Assembly: GCA_030040115.1 (NCBI GenBank) | Contig: JASHUH010000146.1 | Span: 1-5,436 of the forward strand | Source: Acidobacteriaceae bacterium | GTDB lineage: Bacteria; Acidobacteriota; Terriglobia; Terriglobales; Acidobacteriaceae | Length of the DNA stretch: 5,436 bases | Reading direction: 5' to 3' | Part shown: piece by piece, positions 1 to 5,436 of the stretch | How positions within the stretch are numbered: position 1 is the stretch's first letter | Layout of the letters: each line of letters starts with the position of its first letter | Position numbers and translations under genes: made by a program | Notes under the pieces: model-generated | Told to the model about the DNA's origin: nothing | Seen by the model: only the letters and a program-made list of their open reading frames with translations | The model's database searches: none

Positions 1-1
1 G

Positions 2-2029
2 CAAAACTGGACCGATTCAATTCTTAGCGACTTTGAGCGGCTGCGCGGCTATGATCCGCGCCCGTGGCTGCCTGCGCTCACCGGTGTTGTCATCGGCAGC
101 ACCGCAGACACCGATCGCTTCCTGTGGGATTTCCGCCGCACCATCGCGCAATTGCTGGCCGAAAACCATTATGGCGAGATTTCCGAGGAGTTACACCGCC
201 AGGGCATGAAGTATTACAGCGAAGCGTTGGAGTATCACCGCCCCACCCTGGGCGACGACATGGAAATGAGAAGCAAGGCCGATGTCCCCATGGGCGCCAT
301 GTGGACCTGGGCCGGCAGCCCCGGCCCCGACGTCGATTATGAGGCCGACTTACGCGGCGCCGCATCCATTGCGCATATCTACGGCCAAAACCTCGTCGGC
401 GCGGAGTCGATGACCTCGCGTGGACCGGCGTGGTCGTTTTCGCCCGATTCGCTCAAAAAAGTCGCCGATCTCGAGTTTGCCCTCGGCGTCAATCGCTTCG
501 AAATTCACGAATCCACGCATCAACCTGTGCCCGACATGGCCCCCGGCCTGACTCTCGGACCCTTCGGCCTTTGGTTCAACCGCAACCAGACTTGGGCCAA
601 CGAAGCCAAGCCTTGGGTCAATTACCTCTCCCGCTGCTCTTATCTTCTCCAGCAAGGACATTACGACGCCGATGTGGCTTACTTTTATGGTCAGGAGGGC
701 CCACTTACATCTCTCTTCGGGTCCCACGTTCCGCAAGACGCGCCGAACGGCTTTGGGTTCGACTTTGTCAATAGCGACGTGATCTTACACGAGTTATCGC
801 TCAAGGATGGCCGTCTCGTAACTCCTGGAGGAACCAGTTATCGCATTCTCTATCTTGGGGGCGCCAGTCGCCGCATGACGCTGCCGGTCTTGCGCCGCAT
901 CCAGGACTTGGTGGCGCAGGGCGCGGTGCTGGTGGGAAATAAGCCTGTCGATTCGCCCAGCCTGGCTGACAATGAACAGGAGTTTCAGCGCCTCGTCAGC
1001 CGTCTGTGGGGTACAAAAGTCTCGGAATCCGGGTCATTTCGCAAGGTTGGCAAGGGCCGAATCTACGCCGGCATGACGCCCGATCAGGCGCTGGCGGCTC
1101 TCGGCGTTGCTCCGGACTTCACTTATAACAAGCCCGAGACCGGGGCCACTCTGTGGTTCGTGCATCGCAAGCTCGCCGATGGAGACATTTATTACGTGGA
1201 TAACCGCAAAGACCGCGCCGAGAATGTGGATGCAACCTTCCGCGTGGCGGGCAAAGCGCCGGAGTTATGGGACGCGGCCACGGGTTCGTCGCAGCCGGCA
1301 TCTTACACCATTGCCGGCGTCCGCACCACCATTCCGCTCCATCTCGATCCTTGGGGAACAGTTTTCGTAGTCTTCCGCAAGCCAGCGCCGGTCGCTGAAC
1401 TAAAAATCCCTGAGTCGCAGGAAACCGCGATTGGGACCGTCGATCGTGCGCTTAACTTCGATTGGCGCGTCAGTTTCCAATCGGACCGGGACGCTCCCGA
1501 CCACGGCCTCGACTTCCATCGCCTCACGTCGTGGAGCGATTTTCCCGCAGCCGAGGCGGGGATCAAGTATTTTTCCGGAACCGCAATTTATTCCAAGATC
1601 ATTCAAATTCCCGCAGGCGCGTTGACTCCGGGAGCGCATCTATGGCTCGATCTTGGCGACGTGGAAAACCTGGCCCGCGTTATAGTCAATGGAAAACCAA
1701 TGGGCATCGCGTGGAAGACGCCTTTCAAGGTCGATGTAACCGGAGCGCTGATTCCCGGAGACAATCAACTTACCATCGAAGTGACCAACTTATGGGTCAA
1801 CCGCCTCATCGGCGATCAGCAACCATGGTCGTTGAAGAAATACGCATTTGCCGATTTCACGCCCTATAAGGCTGACTCGTCCCTGTTACCCTCGGGGTTG
1901 CTCGGCCCGGTGCATCTCATCTCCGTAACCTCGCCGCGAGGGCTTCCTGCGGCAGCGGGCGCGGCGCGAGTTACTCCACCACCAGAAATACGGCCGCCGG
2001 CGCGGTCGTCGAGCCCGAACTTCCCCTAA
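2..2029 (+). CDS. GH106-like alpha-L-rhamnosidase, 3' part (5' end outside window)
   Basis: This is the C-terminal 675 residues of a large glycoside hydrolase. The open frame runs from the window edge, so the start is missing; a TTG at 152 is internal. Recognised GH106-type stretches include RGYDPRPWLP (fragment residues 15-24), AENHYGEI (53-60), VGAESMTSRGPAW with Glu135, and GVNRFEIHESTHQP (about 162-175). A C-terminal beta-sandwich of galactose-binding type follows (about 515-640), with WLDLGDVENLARVIVNGKP and a GLLGPVHLIS ending. GH106 enzymes release alpha-L-rhamnose from plant and microbial polysaccharides and are usually exported; any signal peptide would lie upstream of the window. 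Family members are about 1,000 residues or more, so roughly a third is missing. The domain normally finishes near position 1930; here about 30 more Pro/Ala/Arg/Ser-rich residues follow, which looks like read-through after loss of the old stop. Substrate specificity is inferred from family only. Confidence 0.85.
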   Translation, partial: QNWTDSILSDFERLRGYDPRPWLPALTGVVIGSTADTDRFLWDFRRTIAQLLAENHYGEISEELHRQGMKYYSEALEYHRPTLGDDMEMRSKADVPMGAMWTWAGSPGPDVDYEADLRGAASIAHIYGQNLVGAESMTSRGPAWSFSPDSLKKVADLEFALGVNRFEIHESTHQPVPDMAPGLTLGPFGLWFNRNQTWANEAKPWVNYLSRCSYLLQQGHYDADVAYFYGQEGPLTSLFGSHVPQDAPNGFGFDFVNSDVILHELSLKDGRLVTPGGTSYRILYLGGASRRMTLPVLRRIQDLVAQGAVLVGNKPVDSPSLADNEQEFQRLVSRLWGTKVSESGSFRKVGKGRIYAGMTPDQALAALGVAPDFTYNKPETGATLWFVHRKLADGDIYYVDNRKDRAENVDATFRVAGKAPELWDAATGSSQPASYTIAGVRTTIPLHLDPWGTVFVVFRKPAPVAELKIPESQETAIGTVDRALNFDWRVSFQSDRDAPDHGLDFHRLTSWSDFPAAEAGIKYFSGTAIYSKIIQIPAGALTPGAHLWLDLGDVENLARVIVNGKPMGIAWKTPFKVDVTGALIPGDNQLTIEVTNLWVNRLIGDQQPWSLKKYAFADFTPYKADSSLLPSGLLGPVHLISVTSPRGLPAAAGAARVTPPPEIRPPARSSSPNFP

Positions 2030-2041
2030 TGGGGATCGTAT

Positions 2042-2061
2042 AGGTTCCGGCAGGTTCCGGC
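2042..2061. repeat. Perfect 10-bp tandem duplication
   Basis: AGGTTCCGGC occurs twice head to tail (2042-2051 and 2052-2061) with no mismatch. The length is not a multiple of three, so it would shift the frame of any gene across it. It lies 12 bp after the rhamnosidase stop, inside the minus-strand Ig-like remnant. The second copy is also the left arm of a hairpin with 2068-2076, which suggests slippage at a stem-loop as its origin. Confidence 0.9.
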
Positions 2062-2076
2062 CGCGGTGCCGGAACC
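2053..2076. repeat. 9-bp perfect inverted repeat (stem-loop)
   Basis: GGTTCCGGC (2053-2061) pairs perfectly with GCCGGAACC (2068-2076) around a 6-nt loop, CGCGGT. It lies 23 bp after the rhamnosidase stop and could stop transcription or protect the mRNA end. No T-run follows on either strand, so it is not a standard intrinsic terminator. The upstream copy of the tandem repeat (2043-2051) can form the same stem with a 16-nt loop. Confidence 0.6.
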
Positions 2077-2259
2077 CACCACGTTGTCCATGCTCTTGAG
2101 CGCCCGTGCATGCAACCGCCCCGCCCGCCAGCCCCGCGAACAACGCTTGGATCCAGAACAGAGCAAAGCAGGCCACAACAAATCCGGCATCTATGGCGGG
2201 GCACACCGCGGCTCCGCGAAGCGCTTGACTGCACCTCGGTCGGATTCCCCCAAAAATAA

Positions 2260-2274
2260 GTTGCAATTTGCAAC
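2260..2274. promoter_or_regulatory. Inverted repeat GTTGCA-ATT-TGCAAC, possible operator
   Basis: GTTGCAATTTGCAAC is a perfect 6+3+6 inverted repeat in an unusually AT-rich patch (2251-2280) about 105 bp upstream of the propeller start. It overlaps TTGCAA (2261-2266), a weak -35-like element. An 18-bp spacer leads to AACAAT (2285-2290), a 4/6 match to a -10. Binding by a dimeric repressor is inferred only from symmetry and position; no regulator is identifiable. Confidence 0.3.
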
Positions 2275-2366
2275 GGAAATCGGGAACAATGGCAGAGCGG
2301 CGTCCGGATTCCGGGCTGGCGAGCCCCAGCGGGGCCGCAATTTCAACCCCCAAAACGTCAGCGGCT

Positions 2367-2372
2367 AGGAGG
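2367..2372 (+). promoter_or_regulatory. Shine-Dalgarno AGGAGG deciding the propeller start
   Basis: A perfect AGGAGG sits 6 nt before the GTG at 2379. The longer frame could begin at an ATG at 2268, but that would add 37 residues that look non-coding, and that ATG has no such site. The conserved protein begins immediately after the GTG ([14 protein letters not shown]). Confidence 0.85.
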
Positions 2373-2378
2373 TCGCGA

Positions 2379-3560
2379 GTGAGCAGCGTACGAGTGCTTG
2401 TGGGTACGCACAAAGGTGCTTTCGTTCTCAGTGCGGACGGCAAGCGCAAGGATTGGCAGGTCAGTGGACCGTTCTTCGCGGGTTGGGAAATCTATCACAT
2501 GAAAGGCTCCCCCGCCGACCCAAACCGCATCTTCGTCTCGCAAACCAGCGGGTGGTTCGGACAGTTAATCCAGCGTTCGGACGACGGCGGTAAAACCTGG
2601 CATCAGCCCGGCTTGCCGGATGAAGGAGTTCCGCCTCCCGGGCCGCCCACGGCCCTCCCCAATCGCTTTTCGTATGACACCTCGACGGAAACCGGCAAGC
2701 CGCTCACGACCCATCAGTGGTATGACGGCACACAGCACCCCTGGGAATTCAAGCGCGTCTGGCACCTCGAGCCCTCAATGACCGATCCCAACACGGTCTA
2801 CGCCGGCGTTGAAGACGCCGCGCTGTTCCGCTCCACGGACGGGGGCGAAAACTGGAGCGAGCTCGCCGGCCTGCGTGGCCACGGCACCGGTCCCAAATGG
2901 CAGCCGGGCGCAGGCGGCATGGGCCTGCACACGATCCTCCTCGATCCCTCAAATCCACAGCGCATGTATATCGCCATCTCCGCCGCCGGAGCCTTCCGCA
3001 CCGATGACGGCGGCAAAAACTGGAAGCCCATCAACAAAGGGCTGGTGTCGAACTTTATGCCCGACCCCACTGCCGAAGTTGGCCACTGCGTGCATCATGT
3101 CGCCATGCACCGCTCGCGTCCCGACGTGCTCTTCATGCAAAAGCACTGGGACGTCATGCGCTCCGACGACGCCGGCGAAAGCTGGCAGGAGGTCAGCGGC
3201 AACCTGCCCACCGACTTCGGCTTCGCCATCGATGTCCACGCGCACGAGCCTGAGACTCTGTACGTGGTTCCCATCAAGAGCGACTCCGAGCATTTCCCGC
3301 TCGAAGGCAAGTTGCGCGTCTACCGCAGCCGCACCGGCGGCAATGAGTGGGAGCCGCTTGTTAAGGGACTCCCCGACCGGAACTGCTACGTGAATGTTTT
3401 GCGCGACGCCATGGCTGTTGATTCGCTCGATTCCTGCGGAGTCTACTTCGGCACCACCGGTGGCCAGGTCTACGCCTCCGCCGACTCCGGCAGCACCTGG
3501 ATGCCCATCGTCCAAAATTTGCCCGCAGTGCTTTCAGTTGAAGTGCAGACGCTGCAATAG
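2379..3560 (+). CDS. Cytoplasmic seven-bladed Asp-box (BNR) beta-propeller protein
   Basis: This 393-residue protein starts at GTG with a perfect Shine-Dalgarno. It carries a regular series of Asp-box turns (S-x-D-x-G-x-x-W type): [10 protein letters not shown] (17-26, degenerate), RSDDGGKTW (66-74), RSTDGGENW (151-159), RTDDGGKNW (207-215), RSDDAGESW (261-269), RSRTGGNEW (316-324, degenerate) and ASADSGSTW (366-374). This fits a seven-bladed propeller. Between them lie long conserved loops such as [39 protein letters not shown] and FMQKHWDVM. There is no signal peptide or membrane segment, so a cytoplasmic location is expected. Relatives are often labelled exo-alpha-sialidase, glycosyl hydrolase or photosystem II assembly-like. 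I see no sialidase arginine triad and would not trust those names. The next gene starts 7 nt after the stop, so the two are probably co-translated. The His/Trp-rich conserved loops suggest a ligand or partner site on one face (inference); function unknown. Confidence 0.9.
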   Translation: MSSVRVLVGTHKGAFVLSADGKRKDWQVSGPFFAGWEIYHMKGSPADPNRIFVSQTSGWFGQLIQRSDDGGKTWHQPGLPDEGVPPPGPPTALPNRFSYDTSTETGKPLTTHQWYDGTQHPWEFKRVWHLEPSMTDPNTVYAGVEDAALFRSTDGGENWSELAGLRGHGTGPKWQPGAGGMGLHTILLDPSNPQRMYIAISAAGAFRTDDGGKNWKPINKGLVSNFMPDPTAEVGHCVHHVAMHRSRPDVLFMQKHWDVMRSDDAGESWQEVSGNLPTDFGFAIDVHAHEPETLYVVPIKSDSEHFPLEGKLRVYRSRTGGNEWEPLVKGLPDRNCYVNVLRDAMAVDSLDSCGVYFGTTGGQVYASADSGSTWMPIVQNLPAVLSVEVQTLQ

Positions 3561-3567
3561 GGGCTTT

Positions 3568-3981
3568 ATGGCCGAAAAATTGGGGCTCAGAGGCCCAGGG
3601 AAAAAGGAAGCAGGCGATAGGGCGAAAGGGATAAGCGGCCAAAAGGTGAGCGAATCACCCAATACGCAATCTCCGGGCGCAGCGCAAGTCAGCGTAGCTC
3701 TCCCTTATCACCTGCGCAACCTGGCGCGGGTGGACGGCGATGTATGCCTTGAAGTTTCCGCGCCGGTCACACTGCGCGCCGTCCTCAACGCCCTCGAAGC
3801 CCGCTATCCCGTGCTCAGCGGCACAATTCGCGATCACGACACCGGCAAGCGGCGACCGTTTCTGCGCTTCTTTGCCTGTCAGGAAGACTGGTCCCACGAA
3901 TCGATGGACACCGAATTGCCCGAGAGCATCGCCACGGGGCGCGAACCCCTCCTGATTTTAGGCGCCATCGCCGGCGGGTGA
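3568..3981 (+). CDS. MoaD/ThiS-family ubiquitin-like sulfur-carrier protein
   Basis: The 137-residue product ends in GAIAGG, the bare C-terminal Gly-Gly of MoaD/ThiS proteins, which is adenylated and thiocarboxylated in family members. The beta-grasp core runs from about residue 41: [13 protein letters not shown] (first strand), [17 protein letters not shown] (central helix), [13 protein letters not shown] (later strands), and [15 protein letters not shown] (last strand and tail). The core is about 97 residues, slightly longer than typical MoaD at about 80. The ATG start lies 7 nt after the propeller stop with a partial AGGGG site 4 nt before it. An in-frame GTG at 3646 (111 residues) is a real alternative: residues 1-40 are Lys/Gly-rich, use AGA/AGG/ATA codons and are absent from the fold. 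No MoaE, MoaA-C, ThiG or activating E1-like enzyme is in the window, so a molybdopterin or thiamine role is not shown. Pairing with the propeller suggests a shared, unassigned function. Confidence 0.85.
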   Translation: MAEKLGLRGPGKKEAGDRAKGISGQKVSESPNTQSPGAAQVSVALPYHLRNLARVDGDVCLEVSAPVTLRAVLNALEARYPVLSGTIRDHDTGKRRPFLRFFACQEDWSHESMDTELPESIATGREPLLILGAIAGG

Positions 3982-3992
3982 CCGTCAGCGGG

Positions 3993-3998
3993 TATTCT
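3993..3998 (+). promoter_or_regulatory. Possible -10 element upstream of holB
   Basis: TATTCT (4/6 to the -10 consensus) lies in the 51-bp gap between the MoaD-like gene and holB, about 35 bp before the start. No matching -35 is visible 16-18 bp upstream, where the sequence is GC-rich coding DNA. It is offered as the only AT-rich candidate in the gap; read-through from the upstream pair is equally possible. Confidence 0.2.
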
Positions 3999-4032
3999 CG
4001 GCTGTACTTTCCAGATGCCGTAGACTCGAACC

Positions 4033-5133
4033 GTGGGCTTTGCAGATTTCATCGGCAATCCGGCTACGGTCGCTCATCTGCGCGAGAGCATCGGCGCGGG
4101 CCGGTTTCCCCACTCCCTCATCCTCGCCGGTCCCGCTGGGGCCGGCAAATACACCCTGGCGCTTATGCTCGCCCAGGCGGTGAACTGCGAGAACCCGAAA
4201 ACGAGTGGCGGCTTGCCCGATTTCTGCGGCGTTTGCCGCAATTGCGCGCGCATCGGCGCGGCCGCCAACCTCGAAGAGCGGGTTGCCGAAGCCGTTGCCG
4301 CGCGCGAAGAACTGCGCGAAACCGACAAACACGAAACCCGCATCCTCATCCAAACCCATCCCGATGTGCTTGTCATCCCGCCCGACCCGCCGCAACTCCT
4401 CATCAAGCTCGGCCAAGTACGGCAGGCGATTCACGCGGCGTATTTCCGCCCTCCCGTGGAAGCACGCCGCGCCGTCACCATCTTTACCTCCTCGGCTTTC
4501 ATGAAGGAGGCCGCAAACAGCCTTCTCAAGGTCCTCGAAGAGCCGCCTGAACACACAACGCTGGTGCTGCTTGCGGAAAATCCCCAGGAGCTGCTGCCCA
4601 CTATTCGCTCGCGGGCGGTCATTTGCCGTATTGGCGCCCTTCCCGCTGCGGAGCTCGAAGCGTTGCTGGCGCAGCGCCGGCCCGCGCTTAAGCCGCAGGA
4701 ACGCGCGTTGGCCGCTCGTCTGGCCGAGGGCGCGGTTGGCCGCGCCCTCAGCCTCGATCTGGAAGCCTACCTCGCCAGCCGCAGCGACGCCCTGGTGCTT
4801 TTGCGCAACGCGGTGCGGGAGCCGGATGATTCAAAGCTCTTTCACGCCACGGAAACCTATCGCGCCGGAGCCGAAGGGCAACAGAAGACGATCCATCTGC
4901 TCCGCGCCCTGGGCAGCCTGGTCGAGGATCTTCTTCTCATCCACGCTGGAACGCCCGCCCTCATCCACAACCTCGACCTCGCTGCTGAGCTCGAACGGCT
5001 GGCCCAGGGACTCACGTTGGACTGGATTGATGCAGCTGCACGCGCTCTCGTCCAAGTCGAGCAAGGAATGCGCCGCAACCTGCTCCGCTCGCTCTCGCTC
5101 GACGCCATGGCAGTCAGTCTGGAAGTAGGCTGA
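4033..5133 (+). CDS. holB: DNA polymerase III delta' subunit (clamp loader)
   Basis: This 366-residue AAA+ protein is the delta' subunit of the clamp loader, which opens the beta sliding clamp and places it on primed DNA. Order of motifs: GFADFIGN at the N-terminus; P-loop GPAGAGKYT (33-41); a zinc module Cys52-x12-Cys65-x2-Cys68-x2-Cys71; the highly typical EAANSLLKVLEEPPE (159-173); the sensor-1 region LVLLAEN (177-183); and RSRA (192-195) at the usual SRC arginine-finger position. A helical C-terminal collar domain follows. The P-loop has Tyr after the Lys, and the Walker B region reads VTIFTSSAFM without the usual acidic pair. This suggests no ATP hydrolysis, in line with delta' being a non-catalytic member of the complex. 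The start is a GTG with no clear Shine-Dalgarno; it is chosen because MGFADFIGN matches the family N-terminus. A DnaX (gamma/tau) call is unlikely given the length and the missing Walker B residues. Confidence 0.93.
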   Translation: MGFADFIGNPATVAHLRESIGAGRFPHSLILAGPAGAGKYTLALMLAQAVNCENPKTSGGLPDFCGVCRNCARIGAAANLEERVAEAVAAREELRETDKHETRILIQTHPDVLVIPPDPPQLLIKLGQVRQAIHAAYFRPPVEARRAVTIFTSSAFMKEAANSLLKVLEEPPEHTTLVLLAENPQELLPTIRSRAVICRIGALPAAELEALLAQRRPALKPQERALAARLAEGAVGRALSLDLEAYLASRSDALVLLRNAVREPDDSKLFHATETYRAGAEGQQKTIHLLRALGSLVEDLLLIHAGTPALIHNLDLAAELERLAQGLTLDWIDAAARALVQVEQGMRRNLLRSLSLDAMAVSLEVG

Positions 5134-5166
5134 AACGCTTTGGCAATCACCTCATCTCAAGCCATC

Positions 5167-5185
5167 GGGCGGAGGGGTACCGCCC
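5167..5185 (+). terminator. Hairpin downstream of holB, possible terminator
   Basis: GGGCGG (5167-5172) pairs perfectly with CCGCCC (5180-5185) around a 7-nt loop, 33 bp after the holB stop. No T-run follows directly; the nearest is TTTT at 5207-5210. It may end the holB transcript, perhaps with a factor, but it does not meet the classic intrinsic terminator pattern. Confidence 0.35.
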
Positions 5186-5293
5186 AGCTCAAGCTGCTGC
5201 CCGGGCTTTTCCAGAGACTTAACTGAGAATGGAAAAACCGGATCGGCCGCCTATTTACAAAAGCAGCTTGACATCACCCCGCGGGAGTCGCGT

Positions 5294-5322
5294 TTGCTCC
5301 GCCCCACTCGGTATGCTAACCT
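5294..5322 (+). promoter_or_regulatory. Candidate promoter for the tRNA gene
   Basis: TTGCTC (5294-5299) and TAACCT (5317-5322) are 17 bp apart, and the latter has a TGC extension (5314-5316) as in extended -10 promoters. TATGCT (5312-5317) is an overlapping alternative -10 without a good -35. Transcription would begin near 5329, leaving a leader of about 75 nt before the tRNA. A perfect TTGACA at 5268-5273 has no -10 at the right distance. Confidence 0.3.
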
Positions 5323-5340
5323 TGATTTCTGAGCCGTCTA

Positions 5341-5367
5341 CGCGCGGAGCGGGAGTGTGTCCGCGCG
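5341..5367 (+). repeat. 8-bp GC-rich hairpin in the tRNA leader
   Basis: CGCGCGGA (5341-5348) pairs perfectly with TCCGCGCG (5360-5367) around an 11-nt loop. It lies between the candidate promoter and the tRNA, so it would form in the pre-tRNA leader. It could be an RNase processing signal or simply a product of the high GC content. Confidence 0.45.
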
Positions 5368-5404
5368 CTCTTCGGGGCCCCGGAACGGTTGGGGGCAGAA
5401 TCGG

Positions 5405-5436
5405 GCTGGCGTAGCTCAGCTGGTAGAGCATCTGAT
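5405..5436 (+). tRNA. tRNA, 5' half only (probably tRNA-Thr)
   Basis: The sequence follows the tRNA layout exactly: acceptor strand GCTGGCG (5405-5411), T8-A9, D-stem GCTC (5414-5417), D-loop AGCTGGTA with G18-G19, D-stem GAGC (5426-5429), A26, and anticodon-stem 5' strand TCTGA (5431-5435). The window ends at T32, just before the anticodon. The GCTGGCG acceptor and ATCTGAT run resemble bacterial tRNA-Thr(UGU), but the anticodon is not in view, so the identity is inferred. In many bacteria such a tRNA-Thr opens a tRNA-tuf cluster. Confidence 0.88.

Larger units (their letters stand above)
1971..2100 (-). pseudogene. Decayed C-terminal remnant of an Ig-like repeat protein
   Basis: On the minus strand a frame reads AGTYTIPIRGSSGSTT, then APAAVFLVVE and a TAA stop (complement of 1971-1973). 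This resembles the closing strands of bacterial Ig-like domains of the 'PAGTYTITVTGTSGSTT...VTLTV' kind, which are frequent at the ends of secreted acidobacterial proteins. Just upstream in the coding direction the frame is broken by a perfect 10-bp tandem duplication (2042-2061). Removing one copy gives a continuous GSGTAAGTYTIPIRGSS, a sensible glycine-rich lead into the domain. Further upstream no frame gives a recognisable domain, so only the last 40 or so codons survive. The remnant's end overlaps the tail of the + strand rhamnosidase frame. Seen: the reading frame and the duplication. Inferred: that it was once a gene. The match is short, so chance similarity is possible. Confidence 0.4.
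2030..2378. other. Intergenic region without an intact gene
   Basis: This 349-bp stretch separates the rhamnosidase from the propeller gene. No frame on either strand reads as a convincing complete protein. It holds part of a minus-strand Ig-like remnant, a 10-bp tandem duplication with a 9-bp hairpin, a 15-bp inverted repeat near 2267, a short GC hairpin (GCCCC-AGC-GGGGC, 2323-2335) and the Shine-Dalgarno of the next gene. The promoter of the propeller gene is expected here, but no strong -35/-10 pair is visible. The best weak candidate is TTGCAA (2261-2266) with AACAAT (2285-2290), 18 bp apart. Confidence 0.7.

Noticed and set aside
2268..2378. Upstream ATG extending the propeller by 37 residues
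   Set aside because: The extension looks non-coding and a perfect AGGAGG correctly spaced before GTG 2379 marks the real start.
1886..2449. 187-codon minus-strand open frame
   Set aside because: It overlaps the rhamnosidase end and the propeller start, has no family-like sequence, and crosses the duplicated 10-mer in a different frame from the Ig-like end.
2949..3515. 188-codon minus-strand open frame
   Set aside because: Antisense shadow of the propeller gene, whose Asp-box pattern proves the + frame; GC-rich third positions keep the opposite frame open.
2379..3560. Sialidase or photosystem II assembly function for the propeller
   Set aside because: Asp-boxes are shared by many propellers; the sialidase catalytic arginine triad is not recognisable and nothing photosynthetic is nearby.
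3985..4554. 189-codon minus-strand open frame
   Set aside because: Antisense shadow of holB, which has clear AAA+ and zinc motifs.
5268..5273. Perfect TTGACA as -35 of the tRNA promoter
   Set aside because: The sequence 16-18 bp downstream is GC-rich with no -10; the TATGCT at 5312 is 38 bp away.
5229..5414. 61-codon + strand open frame after holB
   Set aside because: It runs through the promoter and leader into the tRNA, lacks a Shine-Dalgarno, and its sequence has no recognisable protein character.

Overview
The window is GC-rich (roughly 60% by eye) bacterial DNA. Every confident gene lies on the + strand. The gene set suggests a soil-type, polysaccharide-degrading bacterium, most likely an Acidobacteriota member. 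It combines a GH106-type alpha-L-rhamnosidase, a conserved cytoplasmic Asp-box propeller gene next to a MoaD/ThiS-like gene, an Ig-like remnant of the 'AGTYTI..GSSGSTT' kind, and a delta' clamp-loader gene with a GFADFIGN start. The assignment is inference from recognised family flavour; no rRNA or other phylogenetic marker is present.

Layout: (1) Positions 2-2029 hold the 3' part (675 residues) of a large glycoside hydrolase resembling family GH106, cut by the left edge. (2) Positions 2030-2378 are an intergenic stretch without an intact gene. With the end of gene 1, it holds a minus-strand remnant of an Ig-like C-terminus, broken by a perfect 10-bp tandem duplication that also forms one arm of a 9-bp hairpin. 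It also holds a near-operator inverted repeat at 2260-2274. (3) Positions 2379-3560 encode a 393-residue seven-bladed Asp-box (BNR) propeller with a perfect Shine-Dalgarno. (4) Seven bases later a MoaD/ThiS-like ubiquitin-fold protein begins, ending in a bare Gly-Gly (3568-3981). (5) After a 51-bp gap comes holB, the DNA polymerase III delta' subunit (4033-5133). (6) A 271-bp intergenic region follows with a hairpin after holB, a weak promoter candidate and a GC-rich leader hairpin. (7) The window ends inside a tRNA gene at position 32, just before the anticodon; its 5' half looks like tRNA-Thr.

How the genes may work together: the rhamnosidase is a separate carbohydrate-degradation unit. The propeller and the small sulfur-carrier/ubiquitin-like protein are almost certainly one transcription unit. 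No MoaE, ThiG, ThiF/MoeB or other recognised sulfur-transfer partner is visible, so this pair is the most interesting unexplained system here. holB and the tRNA are housekeeping genes and probably transcribed separately.
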